DNA of 64,000 bases from the NCBI GenBank assembly GCA_027485695.1, contig JAIXQO010000003.1:1116932-1180931 (forward strand), read 5' to 3'. The notes below the pieces were generated by a model, which searched no databases, was not told where the DNA came from, and saw nothing but the letters and a program-made list of their open reading frames with translations. This document shows, piece by piece, positions 1-8,460 of the stretch; within the stretch, counting starts at the first letter, position 1, and each line of letters opens with the position of its first letter. The position numbers and the translations under genes were made by a program. Origin of the DNA: Pseudomonadota bacterium. Lineage in GTDB: Bacteria; Bdellovibrionota; UBA1018.

Positions 1-1314
1 ACACTCGATCCGCAGATGAAAGGCGTGGTTCAGCGTCAGGGGCAGGTGTTTGGCCTCGATCAAGTACGTGCGATGCTCGCATCGCAGCCTTTGATCCTCG
101 GGAAAAACGAGTTCGCCAAGATTTCCCTGGATGGGATCGATTTCTATTTCTCCTACACATCGGCGCCGCCGAAACTCAAACAGCAGAAGTGGTTCGAGCG
201 CGATCCGTTCTTTTTTAAGATCGCAGGGACATCGCTCGGATTGACGTTAGGACTCGTCTTGCTCATGTTGCGACTCGATCCGCCGCAGCCGATTGATGTC
301 GAACAATTACCGGAGCGCTTGGCGACGATCGTGTACGAACCTGAAAAGTTCATGCCGAAACCAAAAGCCGAGCCCAAAGCTCCCGTAGTTCCGGAGAAAA
401 AAGACCCTCCGAAACCTGAGCCGGAGAAAACAATCAAGCTCGACCTCACACCGTCTAAGGATGTTCCGAAAGAAATTCCGAAAACGATGCAGGTCGCAGA
501 GCAGAAAAATTCTGGTCCGAAGAGCCGTAAGCAAGATGAAGCCAAAGAGGGCGCGGGCGCTCGCGCAAAAGGCAAAGAAGGCCAACGCGGTAGTCCGAAC
601 GCAAATGCGGGCAAAACTCCGCAAGACGCCGCTAAGCGTACGTCACCTCAAGGTGGAGTGGGCGCGGGAGGCGGTAACTCGCAAGTTCAGGATCAAGGTA
701 ACGTCGACTTGCTCAAGGGAGCCGCGTCGACCGTGCAGAATATCCTGGGCAATACGGCCGCGAAACTCGGTTCGGGTGGTTCGGAGCTCAAGGGTTTTGG
801 TAACTTCGCAACCTTGGGCAAAGGCGGCCAGGCGCTCTCCGGTTCCGGCAAGGGCGGCGGCGGAGACGCCGAAGGCTTGGGTGGTTTGGCAGATAAAGGT
901 CGCGGCGGCGGCCGAGTCGGCACAGGCCTCGGCGCAGCTGGCAACGGCACCGGCATCATCGGTGGTAGCTCTCGTGTGGCGCTCAGACAGGGTGGCGGAG
1001 AAGAGGCCGTCGTCATGGGTTCGATCGATAAGTCCGCGATCGAAGCCGCGATCATGGCTCACAAAGACGAATTCCGTCTCTGCTACGAGCGCGAGATCAA
1101 CGCCGAGAATCCGAACGTCTCCGGTATGGTTCGCCCTTCGTTCACGATCGGTGCATCGGGCCGCGTGACGGAGAGCGGGATCCAAGAAAGCACGATTCGA
1201 AACGCGAACGTGGAGCGTTGCGTACTCACAGTGCTTAAACGCATCCAGTTCCCGGTTCCGGTTGGTGGCGTCGTGCAGGTCACTTATCCGTTCCGGTTTG
1301 AGAAGGTCAAGTAG
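1..1314 (+). CDS. AgmX/PglI C-terminal domain protein, FHA/TonB-C type (5' partial)
   Basis: The frame is open to the left edge, so the true start lies outside; the ATG at 16 is internal. Residues are counted from that ATG. Residues 1-50 look like the end of an FHA-like cytoplasmic domain. Residues 65-87 form one transmembrane helix. A Pro/Lys-rich stretch (about 110-150) and a Gly-rich linker (215-330) follow, typical of a periplasm-spanning TonB-like arm. Residues 335-432 match the AgmX/PglI C-terminal domain: FRLCYE, a G-x-V turn, a second Cys in VERC, FPVP and a final YPFRF. Myxococcus GltG/GltJ share the FHA-TM-TonB-C order and work with TolQ/TolR-type motors. Such motor genes lie at 13621-15454, but a link between them is inference. 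Confidence 0.85.
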   Translation, partial: TLDPQMKGVVQRQGQVFGLDQVRAMLASQPLILGKNEFAKISLDGIDFYFSYTSAPPKLKQQKWFERDPFFFKIAGTSLGLTLGLVLLMLRLDPPQPIDVEQLPERLATIVYEPEKFMPKPKAEPKAPVVPEKKDPPKPEPEKTIKLDLTPSKDVPKEIPKTMQVAEQKNSGPKSRKQDEAKEGAGARAKGKEGQRGSPNANAGKTPQDAAKRTSPQGGVGAGGGNSQVQDQGNVDLLKGAASTVQNILGNTAAKLGSGGSELKGFGNFATLGKGGQALSGSGKGGGGDAEGLGGLADKGRGGGRVGTGLGAAGNGTGIIGGSSRVALRQGGGEEAVVMGSIDKSAIEAAIMAHKDEFRLCYEREINAENPNVSGMVRPSFTIGASGRVTESGIQESTIRNANVERCVLTVLKRIQFPVPVGGVVQVTYPFRFEKVK

Positions 1315-1321
1315 AGACAGA

Positions 1322-1897
1322 ATGGCAATCGATACGGTTTTGCTCGCGATGCCAGAAGGCTCCGCATTGTTTCAGCGGATTCTCCAAGAACCGTCGCTCC
1401 AAGAGCCGAATCTTTTGCTTCGATTGTATCGAGACCAACCCATCCCGGGGGAGACGCTCCCCTGGGATGGGTTGTTTCAAGATCTCAAGCAAGCTCGACC
1501 TTCGGTATTCACGCGCGTTTATCGTGAGCAACATCGGAGTTGGGGCGCAATTCACGACTTTGTTTCAGAAAAGTTTCGAAATGAATCCGGCGTCCCGGAG
1601 TGGGTGCATCGAATTTTCCGCGGCGTTTCTCTTCCGGGTTTTAGTGAAGACGAAGTTTCGTGGGTGGATGCGAATTCCATCGCGCTAGCCGAGGCTCAAT
1701 TGTCCACGATTGACGATCGGTCGTTCCTGCAGTGGTGGAAACCTTCGGATCTCAACGCTCGTGGGGTCTATAAGATCCATCCGGAATCTTCGTCGACTCA
1801 ATTGGAAAGCATCGTCGATGATTTCGACCAGTTTCGCGGGTTTCTGAGTCAGGTGCGCGCACAATCAGATGAGTGTTTTTTGATATTTCGGTTCTAA
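1322..1897 (+). CDS. DUF1877-like cytoplasmic protein
   Basis: 191 aa, no signal peptide or membrane segment. The ATG at 1322 follows the previous stop by 7 nt; an upstream in-frame start inside the previous gene is less likely. The pattern of an N-terminal region, a W-containing middle (RSWGAIHDF), then ALAEAQLSTID, a YKIHP segment and a C-terminal helix with FLSQV, resembles the YfbM/DUF1877 family of unknown function, but the match is by eye and weak. The coding sequence contains a very strong hairpin (1436-1474). Alternative: a lineage-specific hypothetical protein. Confidence 0.75.
   Translation: MAIDTVLLAMPEGSALFQRILQEPSLQEPNLLLRLYRDQPIPGETLPWDGLFQDLKQARPSVFTRVYREQHRSWGAIHDFVSEKFRNESGVPEWVHRIFRGVSLPGFSEDEVSWVDANSIALAEAQLSTIDDRSFLQWWKPSDLNARGVYKIHPESSSTQLESIVDDFDQFRGFLSQVRAQSDECFLIFRF
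1436..1474. repeat. 18-bp near-perfect inverted repeat inside a coding region
   Basis: CAACCCATCCC at 1436-1446 pairs with GGGATGGGTTG at 1464-1474. The interior GGGGGAG/CTCCCCT continues the stem with one G-T pair, leaving a 3-nt loop (ACG). It lies within codons for the motif DQPIPGETLPWDGLF. It has no T-tract, so it is not a canonical terminator. Confidence 0.9.
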
Positions 1898-1923
1898 GTC
1901 TTGTGGGTCTTCTGATCAGCACT

Positions 1924-3321
1924 CTATAACGTAGGCTTGCGAACGCCCAGGTCTCGAATTTTTCGATAGAGCGTCGGAGTGCTCAGTCCGATTTGGTGCG
2001 CAGTTACGCCGACGTCGCCTTGGTTTTCACCGAGCGCTTGTTCTAGAAGCTTTTTCTCGAGCCCTCGCAGGGTCTCGTTGTAAGTTTCCGCATTCATCGG
2101 CAGGTCCTCCGAAGACGAGCGAACGTTCGGTGAGAGTGAGGTACTTCGTTTCTTCGTTCCGAACTCGAAATCGGTTTTTCTCAAGAACCGATCTTGCCGA
2201 GACGCGACGATGGCGAGTGCGATATCGATGCGACTTTTGAGCTCTCGAATATTTCCCGGCCAATTTTCGTCGGCAATGGCATCTAGCGCATCAGTCGCGA
2301 TTTGAACGCGCCCCGAGGAGGCGAGGTTCACGAAGTGCGAGGCGAGAGCCGGTACATCGCTGCGTCGATCACGAAGCGGAGCGAGTTCGATCTCGGCGCC
2401 TTTGATGCGGAAATAGAGGTCTTCGCGGAATCGTTTCGCTTCGACTTCGCGACCCAGGTCGCGATTGGTGGCCGAGATGATTCGGAACTGGACGGAGCGT
2501 CGCTGGTTCGAGCCGACTCGGTAGATTTCGCCTTCTTGAAGGGCCCTGAGCAGGCGGACCTGAACATCGAGTGGTAATTCTCCTACTTCGTCTAAGTAGA
2601 GATCTCCGCCATGGGCGGATTCGATTTTTCCCATCCGATCGGTCGTCGCGCCGGTGAACGCGCCTTTGACGTGACCGAATAACTCGCTTTCAACGAGCGT
2701 AGCGGGAATCGCTCCGCAGTTGACGATGACGAACGGACGGCTCTTGTCGCTATGAGCTTCGTGAAGGGCGCGAGCGACGAGCTCTTTGCCGGTGCCGGTC
2801 TCACCGGTAATAAGGACGTTGACTCGGGTAGGGCCGAATACGCGGATCAATTCACGGCTTTCGCGCATCTCGGGGCTCTCACCGATCAGTTTCGGCGCGA
2901 TCACCTGGTCGATTAAATTCTCGACTCGCTCCAGGCGTTTCTCGAGTTCGAGTCTGCCGCGTGCGATCCGGACTCGTCCAATGATCTCCGTGGTGAGAGT
3001 GGGGCTCTTTACCAGATAGTCGGTAGCGCCGCTTTCGATGGCGTGGGCGATGGACTCTAGGGTTGGGTCTGAGGTGACAATGAGAATCGCAGACGCGGGC
3101 TGAAGGGTTCGAATCTCAGGAATGAGTTCGACTCCCAGACCGTCCGATAGGTGTTTATCAAGAATGAAAAGATCAAAGGACTGGTTGCGATACAGTTCGC
3201 GGGCTTCTTTCAAACTCGATACATGAGTGACTTCGGCCTCGGTACGCAGGGCGATTCGGATCATTTCCGAGAATATCGGCTCGTCTTCGAGAAGGAGTGC
3301 ACGCAGTGTATTTTTCAACAT
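1924..3321 (-). CDS. Sigma-54-dependent response regulator (NtrC family)
   Basis: 465 aa with the three expected domains. An N-terminal receiver domain (about 7-120) has acidic residues LLEDE, the phosphoacceptor Asp in FILDKHLSDG and Lys in LVKSP. The AAA+ sigma-54 activation domain (about 140-370) has Walker A GETGTGKE and the sigma-54 contact loop GAFTGA. The C-terminal Fis-type helix-turn-helix is around GVTAHQIGLSTPTLYRKI. It should activate RpoN-dependent promoters after phosphorylation by a sensor kinase. No kinase gene is adjacent, so it is an orphan here. It is divergent from the SIMPL gene, and the 221-bp gap holds that gene's promoter. Confidence 0.94.
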   Translation of the reverse strand: MLKNTLRALLLEDEPIFSEMIRIALRTEAEVTHVSSLKEARELYRNQSFDLFILDKHLSDGLGVELIPEIRTLQPASAILIVTSDPTLESIAHAIESGATDYLVKSPTLTTEIIGRVRIARGRLELEKRLERVENLIDQVIAPKLIGESPEMRESRELIRVFGPTRVNVLITGETGTGKELVARALHEAHSDKSRPFVIVNCGAIPATLVESELFGHVKGAFTGATTDRMGKIESAHGGDLYLDEVGELPLDVQVRLLRALQEGEIYRVGSNQRRSVQFRIISATNRDLGREVEAKRFREDLYFRIKGAEIELAPLRDRRSDVPALASHFVNLASSGRVQIATDALDAIADENWPGNIRELKSRIDIALAIVASRQDRFLRKTDFEFGTKKRSTSLSPNVRSSSEDLPMNAETYNETLRGLEKKLLEQALGENQGDVGVTAHQIGLSTPTLYRKIRDLGVRKPTL

Positions 3322-3482
3322 TTAGTGTTTATATCAGAAATGATTCAAAAGCGCAGGGTAGCCGTACTGAAATATCCGGTGAAATATCATTCATGATACG
3401 GCGAGTCGGTGGTCCACACCGTTGAATGACCGCTCGGACGGTCGAGTGAGCCGGGGTTGACGGACCGAGAGTGTCTACCCAT

Positions 3483-3511
3483 TTGACGATACTAGGAGCG
3501 GGGAATACGAT
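3483..3511 (+). promoter_or_regulatory. Sigma-70-type promoter of the SIMPL gene
   Basis: TTGACG (3483-3488), a 17-nt spacer and TACGAT (3506-3511) give a good sigma-70 promoter. The predicted transcript start near 3518 lies upstream of the Shine-Dalgarno GAAGGAG (3527-3533) and the ATG at 3543. This placement excludes an upstream in-frame start at 3471. Confidence 0.6.
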
Positions 3512-3542
3512 TTTCGAGATACAAAAGAAGGAGCTCGCCCAA

Positions 3543-4268
3543 ATGAATTCTCACCTGACTGCTTGGTTCTCGTCTCTCGTTCTCCTCGCTTCCGTCGTCT
3601 CCACTCCAGCGCATGCGGCTTTGGACCGCACCGTTTCGGTCTCTGGACAATGCACTCGATCCGTCGTTCCCGATCGCGCCTCCGTCACGGTGACGGCTGA
3701 AATCAAGGACTCCGACTCAAAACGCGCGATGACCAAGGCGACTGAGCTCTACGAACGCGTCCGTGAAAAAGTCATGAAGTTGAAACTCGAGAACCGCGAG
3801 TTGTCGACGTCGGAACTCAGCTTGAATGAGCTTCGCGAATGGGAAAATCAGAAAATGATCTCCAAAGGATTCGTTTCTCGCATCGGACTCCGCGTGGAAA
3901 CCAGCGATTTTCAGGGGCTCGGAGACGTCAGTAGCCTGGCGTCCAAAGAAGGTATGAAAGAGATCGGAGGTCTTACGACGTTCATCTCGCGAGATAAAAT
4001 GCGCGATGAATACAATCTCTGTTTGAAAGACGCTGTGAAAATGGCGCAAACCCGCGCCAAAGAACTCGTCGAGCCTGTCGGCGCTCGGATCGGAGATGTG
4101 ATCTCAATTTCCGAAGGTGGCGGCGGAATGCCTCGTCCTCCAATGCCCATGATGAGAAACGCGATGATGATGGCTGATAAAGCCGGAGGTATGGAGAGCG
4201 GTCCATCGATTGAGCCTGGTAAACAAGAAATCGATGTCACGGTGTCTGTGATTTTCGGGATTAAATAA
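3543..4268 (+). CDS. SIMPL domain-containing periplasmic protein (DUF541)
   Basis: 241 aa. The start at 3543 has GAAGGAG nine bases upstream and gives a clean signal peptide (hydrophobic SLVLLASVVSTPAHA, cleavage after AHA). The mature part starts with a strand pair containing VSGQCTRSVVPDRASVTVTA, typical of SIMPL/DUF541 proteins (E. coli YggE, BP26), followed by repeated helix-strand units and a Gly/Met/Pro-rich loop (GGGGMPRPPMPMM) before the last strand. The family forms oligomeric ring-like assemblies in the periplasm; its biochemical role is unsettled. Confidence 0.9.
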   Translation: MNSHLTAWFSSLVLLASVVSTPAHAALDRTVSVSGQCTRSVVPDRASVTVTAEIKDSDSKRAMTKATELYERVREKVMKLKLENRELSTSELSLNELREWENQKMISKGFVSRIGLRVETSDFQGLGDVSSLASKEGMKEIGGLTTFISRDKMRDEYNLCLKDAVKMAQTRAKELVEPVGARIGDVISISEGGGGMPRPPMPMMRNAMMMADKAGGMESGPSIEPGKQEIDVTVSVIFGIK

Positions 4269-4477
4269 GGAAATTTTTGATCACCGGATGATCCCGAGCC
4301 CTGTCGCAGCGTATGCGATGGGGCTTTTCATTTTGCTTAAAACGATTTTCATCGGGCCTTCATTCTCTCTTCAGGGGCACGCGTTATTGTCGATCTCAGG
4401 CTGGGATCTCGGCCTGGCTCAGGACCAGAGTCAGGTGACCAATCGACAGAATGGACCGGCAAAAAAAGGGAGTCTTC

Positions 4478-4660
4478 GTGAAAGCCATCGCTCCGTTTTA
4501 TTCCGCGATCGTTCTGTTCTTGGTTCTGATTTTAGCTTGGTACAACTATGCGCCTCGAAGGAGGTATCCGGCTCGCAAGCCTACATCAGCAGGCCGGGAC
4601 CATGAGGCAAGAGGAAAGGATGGTGTTGGATCAAGATTGGTTTTTGAACGTAAAACCTGA
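4478..4660 (+). CDS. Possible small single-helix membrane protein
   Basis: 60 aa from a GTG preceded by GGGAG with 5-nt spacing. It has an N-terminal hydrophobic helix (IAPFYSAIVLFLVLILAWY) followed by a basic, Arg-rich tail. An ATG at 4451 would give nine more residues but has no visible ribosome-binding site. The tail overlaps another frame (4548-4673), so the C-terminal sequence is uncertain. No family is recognised. Confidence 0.35.
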   Translation: MKAIAPFYSAIVLFLVLILAWYNYAPRRRYPARKPTSAGRDHEARGKDGVGSRLVFERKT

Positions 4661-4673
4661 TCGTTACGCGTAA
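4548..4673 (+). CDS. Possible 41-aa small protein ending at the terminator
   Basis: The frame from ATG 4548 to TAA 4673 encodes a short soluble peptide containing RLASLHQQAGTM and ends in DWFLNVKPDRYA, 20 nt before the terminator stem. Its composition looks more protein-like than the Arg-rich tail in the overlapping frame. It could be the true C-terminus of the 4478 ORF after a -1/+2 frameshift (programmed, mutational or assembly error), or noise. Confidence 0.22.
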   Translation: MRLEGGIRLASLHQQAGTMRQEERMVLDQDWFLNVKPDRYA

Positions 4674-4693
4674 CCCTACAAAACTGTAACCGG

Positions 4694-4727
4694 AAGGAGA
4701 GCCTTGACCCAGGCTCTCCTTTTTTTT
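4694..4727 (+). terminator. Rho-independent terminator
   Basis: GGAGAGCC (4696-4703), an 8-nt loop and GGCTCTCC (4712-4719), followed by eight T (4720-4727), with AA before the stem pairing with the start of the T-tract. It ends rightward transcription of the SIMPL/small-ORF region, just before a convergent gene. Confidence 0.9.
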
Positions 4728-4732
4728 GGTTT

Positions 4733-5341
4733 TTAGAAGCACACGCCGATTTCTGCACTGACTGCACGACGTTCCCAGTCTTTCTTGAAATACCACTCAT
4801 GCGCGAGGCGTGCGAATGGGGAGAGTCGAATACTCAGCGGGGCGCGGAGGGAAATACCTAGGGCGCCGACGTAAGAGATCGGCCTGAGCGCTTGGAATTC
4901 GCCGTCAGAATCTATCCAGCCGCTGGAATGCTCCACGCCGATATCGGCCGAAGAGAGAATTCGGATCAAATTTTTCCAAGACACGATTTCGGCTTCGGAG
5001 GTGAATCCCAGGCGATAGGTTTGGGCTGATCGCCTGACCGATGTTTCTCGTGTTGCTCCGACCAGGATCTCCAGTGAAACACCGTCTCCATCTTCGACGA
5101 GATAGCGGAGACGTAGACCGAGATTCCGACTCCCCGCCTGCGTGGCGGCCCAGAGTGCGGACGCGGATAGTGGTGAGCGGCGCGTGGCTTGATTGGGTTG
5201 AGGCATGGAATCAGCCTGAATCACTTGTTCTAAAAGGCTGTTCCACTCGGTAGGTGGCGGTGGTGTTTCGGCATGGGACCCATTTGAAATCATGAGTTCG
5301 GTCGCGACGATTAGGAGAGCGAAAAGTGGAACAGTTTTCAT
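4733..5341 (-). CDS. Exported protein, probable outer-membrane beta-barrel
   Basis: 202 aa from the ATG at 5341, which gives a signal peptide (MKTVPLFALLIVATEL..., cleavage near SHA). Longer in-frame starts lack a signal peptide. After a Pro-rich segment, amphipathic strands alternate (LGLRLRYLV, VSLEILVGA, YRLGFTSEAEI, YVGALGISLRA) and the chain ends in VCF with a C-terminal Phe, as in barrels recognised by the BAM complex. No family was recognised. It converges on the terminator at 4694. Confidence 0.7.
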   Translation of the reverse strand: MKTVPLFALLIVATELMISNGSHAETPPPPTEWNSLLEQVIQADSMPQPNQATRRSPLSASALWAATQAGSRNLGLRLRYLVEDGDGVSLEILVGATRETSVRRSAQTYRLGFTSEAEIVSWKNLIRILSSADIGVEHSSGWIDSDGEFQALRPISYVGALGISLRAPLSIRLSPFARLAHEWYFKKDWERRAVSAEIGVCF

Positions 5342-5528
5342 AAACATCCCGACTTCAAGGACTGTACCGAATGAGGCTCGGAGCCGCGTATTCTCGGTTG
5401 TAGAGTTGGGTGGGGCGATATTTGTCAGCTCACAAGTCACAAATTGCGCGTTTACTCGGAGTGGTCGGGCTCTTATTTAGTTAATTATCGCTATTTATAT
5501 AACCAGGTCATTCCGGGATCAAAAGGTC

Positions 5529-7415
5529 ATGTCTAAGAGTTTCAGCGTTGTCTCATCCACCGTTTTTCTAACGGGACTAGCTCTCGTGACCCAATCTTTT
5601 TCTTCGACCGCGTTTGCTCAGGCCGTGATTCAAGAGACTCCGCTTGAGGTCGAAGTGAACCCGGCTCAAATCCAATCGCTGCTTCGTGAAATCGAACAGG
5701 CGTCCATCAATGATGTGAGCGAGGAGTTCATTCGAAATATCGTGGATAACCCTCAAGACAAGGTCGCAGTGGAACTGGCGCGGGGGGCGATCGCAGAAAA
5801 ACTGAACGTCTCGATGAAGACGCTGTCGGACGTCCGTCAGATCATCTACCGTTATCTGGTCGTTTCTTCGAGAATTTCCGATGCTCAGCAATTGGCCAGC
5901 ATCTCACTGAACTATTCGAACCGCGCATCAGCGCTCTATTCGAGTGCGATTTCAAATCTGGTTCCGGACACGGCATGGATCTCGGGCTTGATGAACCGAT
6001 GCGCTACGGAGCTTTGTTTGTCGGCGATTGACAACGCGATGCAAGACCTCCTGAATTTCGTTCGTAAGTCCGATCAAAACCTGAATGTCGAGAACTCCAA
6101 TCGATCCATGAAGCTCTTCTGGGATTTTCAAGACCCTCTCTTGCGTGTGTCGTTAAAAGATACGCTCAGAAAAATCCTTCCGCCGAACCAGGATCATAAC
6201 CTCTACAAGGCAGTGATCGCTTACACGCTTTCGCCGCTCAGCCTTCCGGTTCAAGCGTTGATCGAAGGCGGTCGCAAAGCCGCAATTTCGATCGTGAACC
6301 CGCTGGCTCAATTCATCGCGCTCGACATTGCGCGACCGAATATTGCACTCAAATATCCTCGCAGAAATGCCGCGGCGACGTTTTCGACACAAGTTCAGAA
6401 AGTGATCAGCGGTGAGAGGGCGACCGTCCTCGCGCGAGAGGCACAACAACGAATGGAAGCGGCTCGTGCAGACAGTGTACGCGCTGAAGAAAATCGACAG
6501 TACCAAGCCAGTCAAGCGCTCGAGGCTCAAAAACGTGCGGCGGAACTCAAGGTAGCCGAGGAGAAGAAAGCGGCCGATGAGCTCCAGAAAAAGAAAAAAG
6601 ACGAAGAATTTGCCCGATACACGCAAGATAAGAACCGAATTCTGGACATCGCTCAAAAGGCGTTTGATTCGTTAAAAACTCGGTACATTCAATCCGAGTC
6701 CAAGAGTCGTGCTGCTTCTCGCTCGCCTCGCGTCAACGCTATGGTCCAGTACATCCGTTCAGTACCAGTGAAAACGCTATTTCGTGAAGACTCCGTCACT
6801 AAGCTCCTCAACCTGAGTGACCTCGAGATCGCCCAGGTTTTGGCCCAGGTTCCGTTTGGGAAATGTTCCGTGGATGTTTCGGGTAGTTACCTAAATACGA
6901 GCGTAACAAAAGAAGCGGATGGGTATCGAGTGAGCCTCATCGCGCCTTTGGTGATTCAGCCGCAGGTTCCCAATTTAGTTCGCCTCAAAAGCGCGCGCCT
7001 GAACTACAATCGCAATGACTGGATTACTCTGGTTGAAATGAATGAATCGGAACTCGCGACCTGGGATGGAAAAAAGAATTCTGCCCTCGTTCAGCTCGGT
7101 GTCGCTGCATCTAGCAAGCGCTCTCGCGAGTTGCTCACCGAGATTGGTCAAGGACTTCGCGTCGCGATTCAAAACGAAGCGTGTTCGGCTGGCATGATTC
7201 CTCAGGCATGGGCGTGCAGTGCGAAATGCGGTGGATACATCGACGGAAAACTCGTTTCCAAGACGGTGACTTCCGAAGGTCGGAGTCGCAATGAAGCTTG
7301 GGACGATCTCAAATATGCCTGCGACGTCGGAGGAAATCACCTCTACACCAAGCTCGACTCCCGAGGTGCGCTCAACGTTTCGGAGACGGACGCTCAGGTC
7401 TGCTACCGTCAGTAA
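5529..7415 (+). CDS. Secreted protein with central coiled coil and Cys-rich C-terminal module
   Basis: 628 aa. The signal peptide ends near STAFAQA. Residues 30-260 are helical and contain a CATELC pair. Residues 265-375 form an Ala/Glu/Lys-rich coiled coil (EAQQRMEAARADSVRAEENR, KKKKDEEF). The C-terminal 60 residues have a W-x-C ... C ... C pattern (AWACSAKCGGY, YACDVGGNH, AQVCYRQ). The start at 5529 is preceded by AAAAGG. The helical half shares a C-x-T-x-x-C signature with the tandem paralogs at 22038-24307. Function unknown; the window has several such exported proteins. Confidence 0.85.
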   Translation: MSKSFSVVSSTVFLTGLALVTQSFSSTAFAQAVIQETPLEVEVNPAQIQSLLREIEQASINDVSEEFIRNIVDNPQDKVAVELARGAIAEKLNVSMKTLSDVRQIIYRYLVVSSRISDAQQLASISLNYSNRASALYSSAISNLVPDTAWISGLMNRCATELCLSAIDNAMQDLLNFVRKSDQNLNVENSNRSMKLFWDFQDPLLRVSLKDTLRKILPPNQDHNLYKAVIAYTLSPLSLPVQALIEGGRKAAISIVNPLAQFIALDIARPNIALKYPRRNAAATFSTQVQKVISGERATVLAREAQQRMEAARADSVRAEENRQYQASQALEAQKRAAELKVAEEKKAADELQKKKKDEEFARYTQDKNRILDIAQKAFDSLKTRYIQSESKSRAASRSPRVNAMVQYIRSVPVKTLFREDSVTKLLNLSDLEIAQVLAQVPFGKCSVDVSGSYLNTSVTKEADGYRVSLIAPLVIQPQVPNLVRLKSARLNYNRNDWITLVEMNESELATWDGKKNSALVQLGVAASSKRSRELLTEIGQGLRVAIQNEACSAGMIPQAWACSAKCGGYIDGKLVSKTVTSEGRSRNEAWDDLKYACDVGGNHLYTKLDSRGALNVSETDAQVCYRQ

Positions 7416-7455
7416 GAATCACGTCGAGGTGAATACTGAAAAATGGTATCCCTCA

Positions 7456-7491
7456 AAAAGGGGCTAGGACGAACGGGTCCTAGCCCTTTTC
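7456..7491 (+). terminator. Rho-independent terminator
   Basis: GGGCTAGGAC (7461-7470), loop GAACGG and GTCCTAGCCC (7477-7486), followed by TTTTCC and preceded by AAAA. It lies 40 nt after the stop of the 5529 gene. Confidence 0.88.
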
Positions 7492-7607
7492 CTTTGGTTT
7501 AAGTGATGTGGACGCCAAACGGATGACTAAGTGGAGTGAATTCCAGCAGAGTTCGTATTTTCAAAGAGCGCCTGCAAGAAACCTCGCTTATCCTGAGGTT
7601 AACCACT

Positions 7608-8000
7608 ATGAGTGCAGAACAAAGCCAAGAAGCTTTTTTTAGAAAATGCACGAGCTGCAAAGCCGAGATTGCTTGGAATACCAAGTACTGGGTGTGTAAT
7701 GTCTCGACTTGCAACCGTAAGCGTACGGGGCTCGTATTTTGTTCGGTGAGCTGTTGGGACGCGCATCTTCCGATTGTTCGTCACCGCGAAGCGTGGAGCG
7801 AGGAACGCAAGAGTCCAAAAAGTTTAGCGGCGCTTATCGAAGACGAACGAATGGCCGAAGAAGATCGCGAGCGCGCGTCTCGAGTCGAAAAAGGCCGTTT
7901 AGCCGAAGAAGAACGCAAGCGTCAGCAGGAAGCGGATCAGCGATCGAAGGTTGCTCCCAAAGTGCTCGTGCGTCGTCGGAATGATCCTTCGGGTGAATAA
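7608..8000 (+). CDS. Zinc-ribbon/finger-like protein with charged helical tail
   Basis: 130 aa from ATG 7608 (TGAGG upstream); a longer in-frame ATG at 7536 gives an unsupported extension. The N-terminal 60 residues hold Cys pairs CTSC, C-x5-C (CNVSTC), C-x3-C (CSVSC) and a following H (WDAHLPIVRHR), consistent with one or two zinc-binding knuckles. The rest is a Glu/Arg/Lys-rich helix (RMAEEDRERASRVEKGR). The cytoplasmic location suggests a regulatory or nucleic-acid/protein-binding role, but none is shown. Confidence 0.8.
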   Translation: MSAEQSQEAFFRKCTSCKAEIAWNTKYWVCNVSTCNRKRTGLVFCSVSCWDAHLPIVRHREAWSEERKSPKSLAALIEDERMAEEDRERASRVEKGRLAEEERKRQQEADQRSKVAPKVLVRRRNDPSGE

Positions 8001-8013
8001 GCAAGATCACGGT

Positions 8014-8460
8014 CTAGCTCAACCAGACTCCTACCCACCAAGAAAATAGATTTCCAAAAATCATCGCTGGAAATGCCATTCGAGCGGGAACCTTCCAGAC
8101 GCGCCAGAGTAAAATCGCTTCCAACAGTGGAGCGAACGTCTCAGCCGACGTGATGAATGCAATCGCTGGCACTTGAAACTGAGCAAGTATCCACGGCAGA
8201 CCAAAATAAATGAACGGATGAGTCGCAAGATTGGCGATTGCGATGGGTGCTGCCATTTTTCTAAGTGGGACTCGTCCGCGCAGGGCCCAGACATAGAACA
8301 CGGATTCGAGTAGGCAAGTGAGCGCGAATGCGCGGAGGTACCCTCCGGCGTCCCATGGGGTTGGCTGAACGGGACTTGATAGCTGAAGCTCGCAGAGCTC
8401 GGAGAGTATTTCCGGACGCAAGAACCAGTCGACTAGGATCTGGGGTGCGTAGCAGTTCAC
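8014..8460 (-). CDS. Small polytopic membrane protein
   Basis: 148 aa with four to five hydrophobic helices (YLRAFALTCLLESVFYVWAL, IAIANLATHPFIYFGLPWI, FITSAETFAPLLEAILLW, AMIFGNLFSWWVGVWL). The start is GTG at 8460, overlapping the upstream stop as GTGA, so translation is coupled with the 346-aa membrane protein. It contains NLATHP and a buried acidic residue in LLEAIL. The function is unknown; the two products may form one membrane complex. Confidence 0.8.
   Translation of the reverse strand: MNCYAPQILVDWFLRPEILSELCELQLSSPVQPTPWDAGGYLRAFALTCLLESVFYVWALRGRVPLRKMAAPIAIANLATHPFIYFGLPWILAQFQVPAIAFITSAETFAPLLEAILLWRVWKVPARMAFPAMIFGNLFSWWVGVWLS

Larger units (their letters stand above)
4269..4693 (+). 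other. Stretch with small overlapping ORFs, no secure gene
   Basis: Between the SIMPL stop and a terminator at 4694 there is no recognisable gene, only overlapping short plus-strand frames. One runs from ATG 4288 to 4605 with a hydrophobic N-terminus (AYAMGLFILLKTIFIG). A second is a one-helix ORF from GTG 4478 to 4660. A third runs from ATG 4548 to 4673. The strong terminator downstream suggests the region is transcribed rightwards. The overlapping frames could be several small genes or one gene broken by frameshifts. Confidence 0.5.

Noticed and set aside
153..1185. Minus-strand open frames opposite the first gene
   Set aside because: They are shadows of a Gly/Pro/Lys-rich coding sequence; no start signals or family patterns.
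7499..7784. Minus-strand open frames near the zinc-ribbon gene
   Set aside because: They overlap the real gene and its upstream region and show no protein-like pattern.
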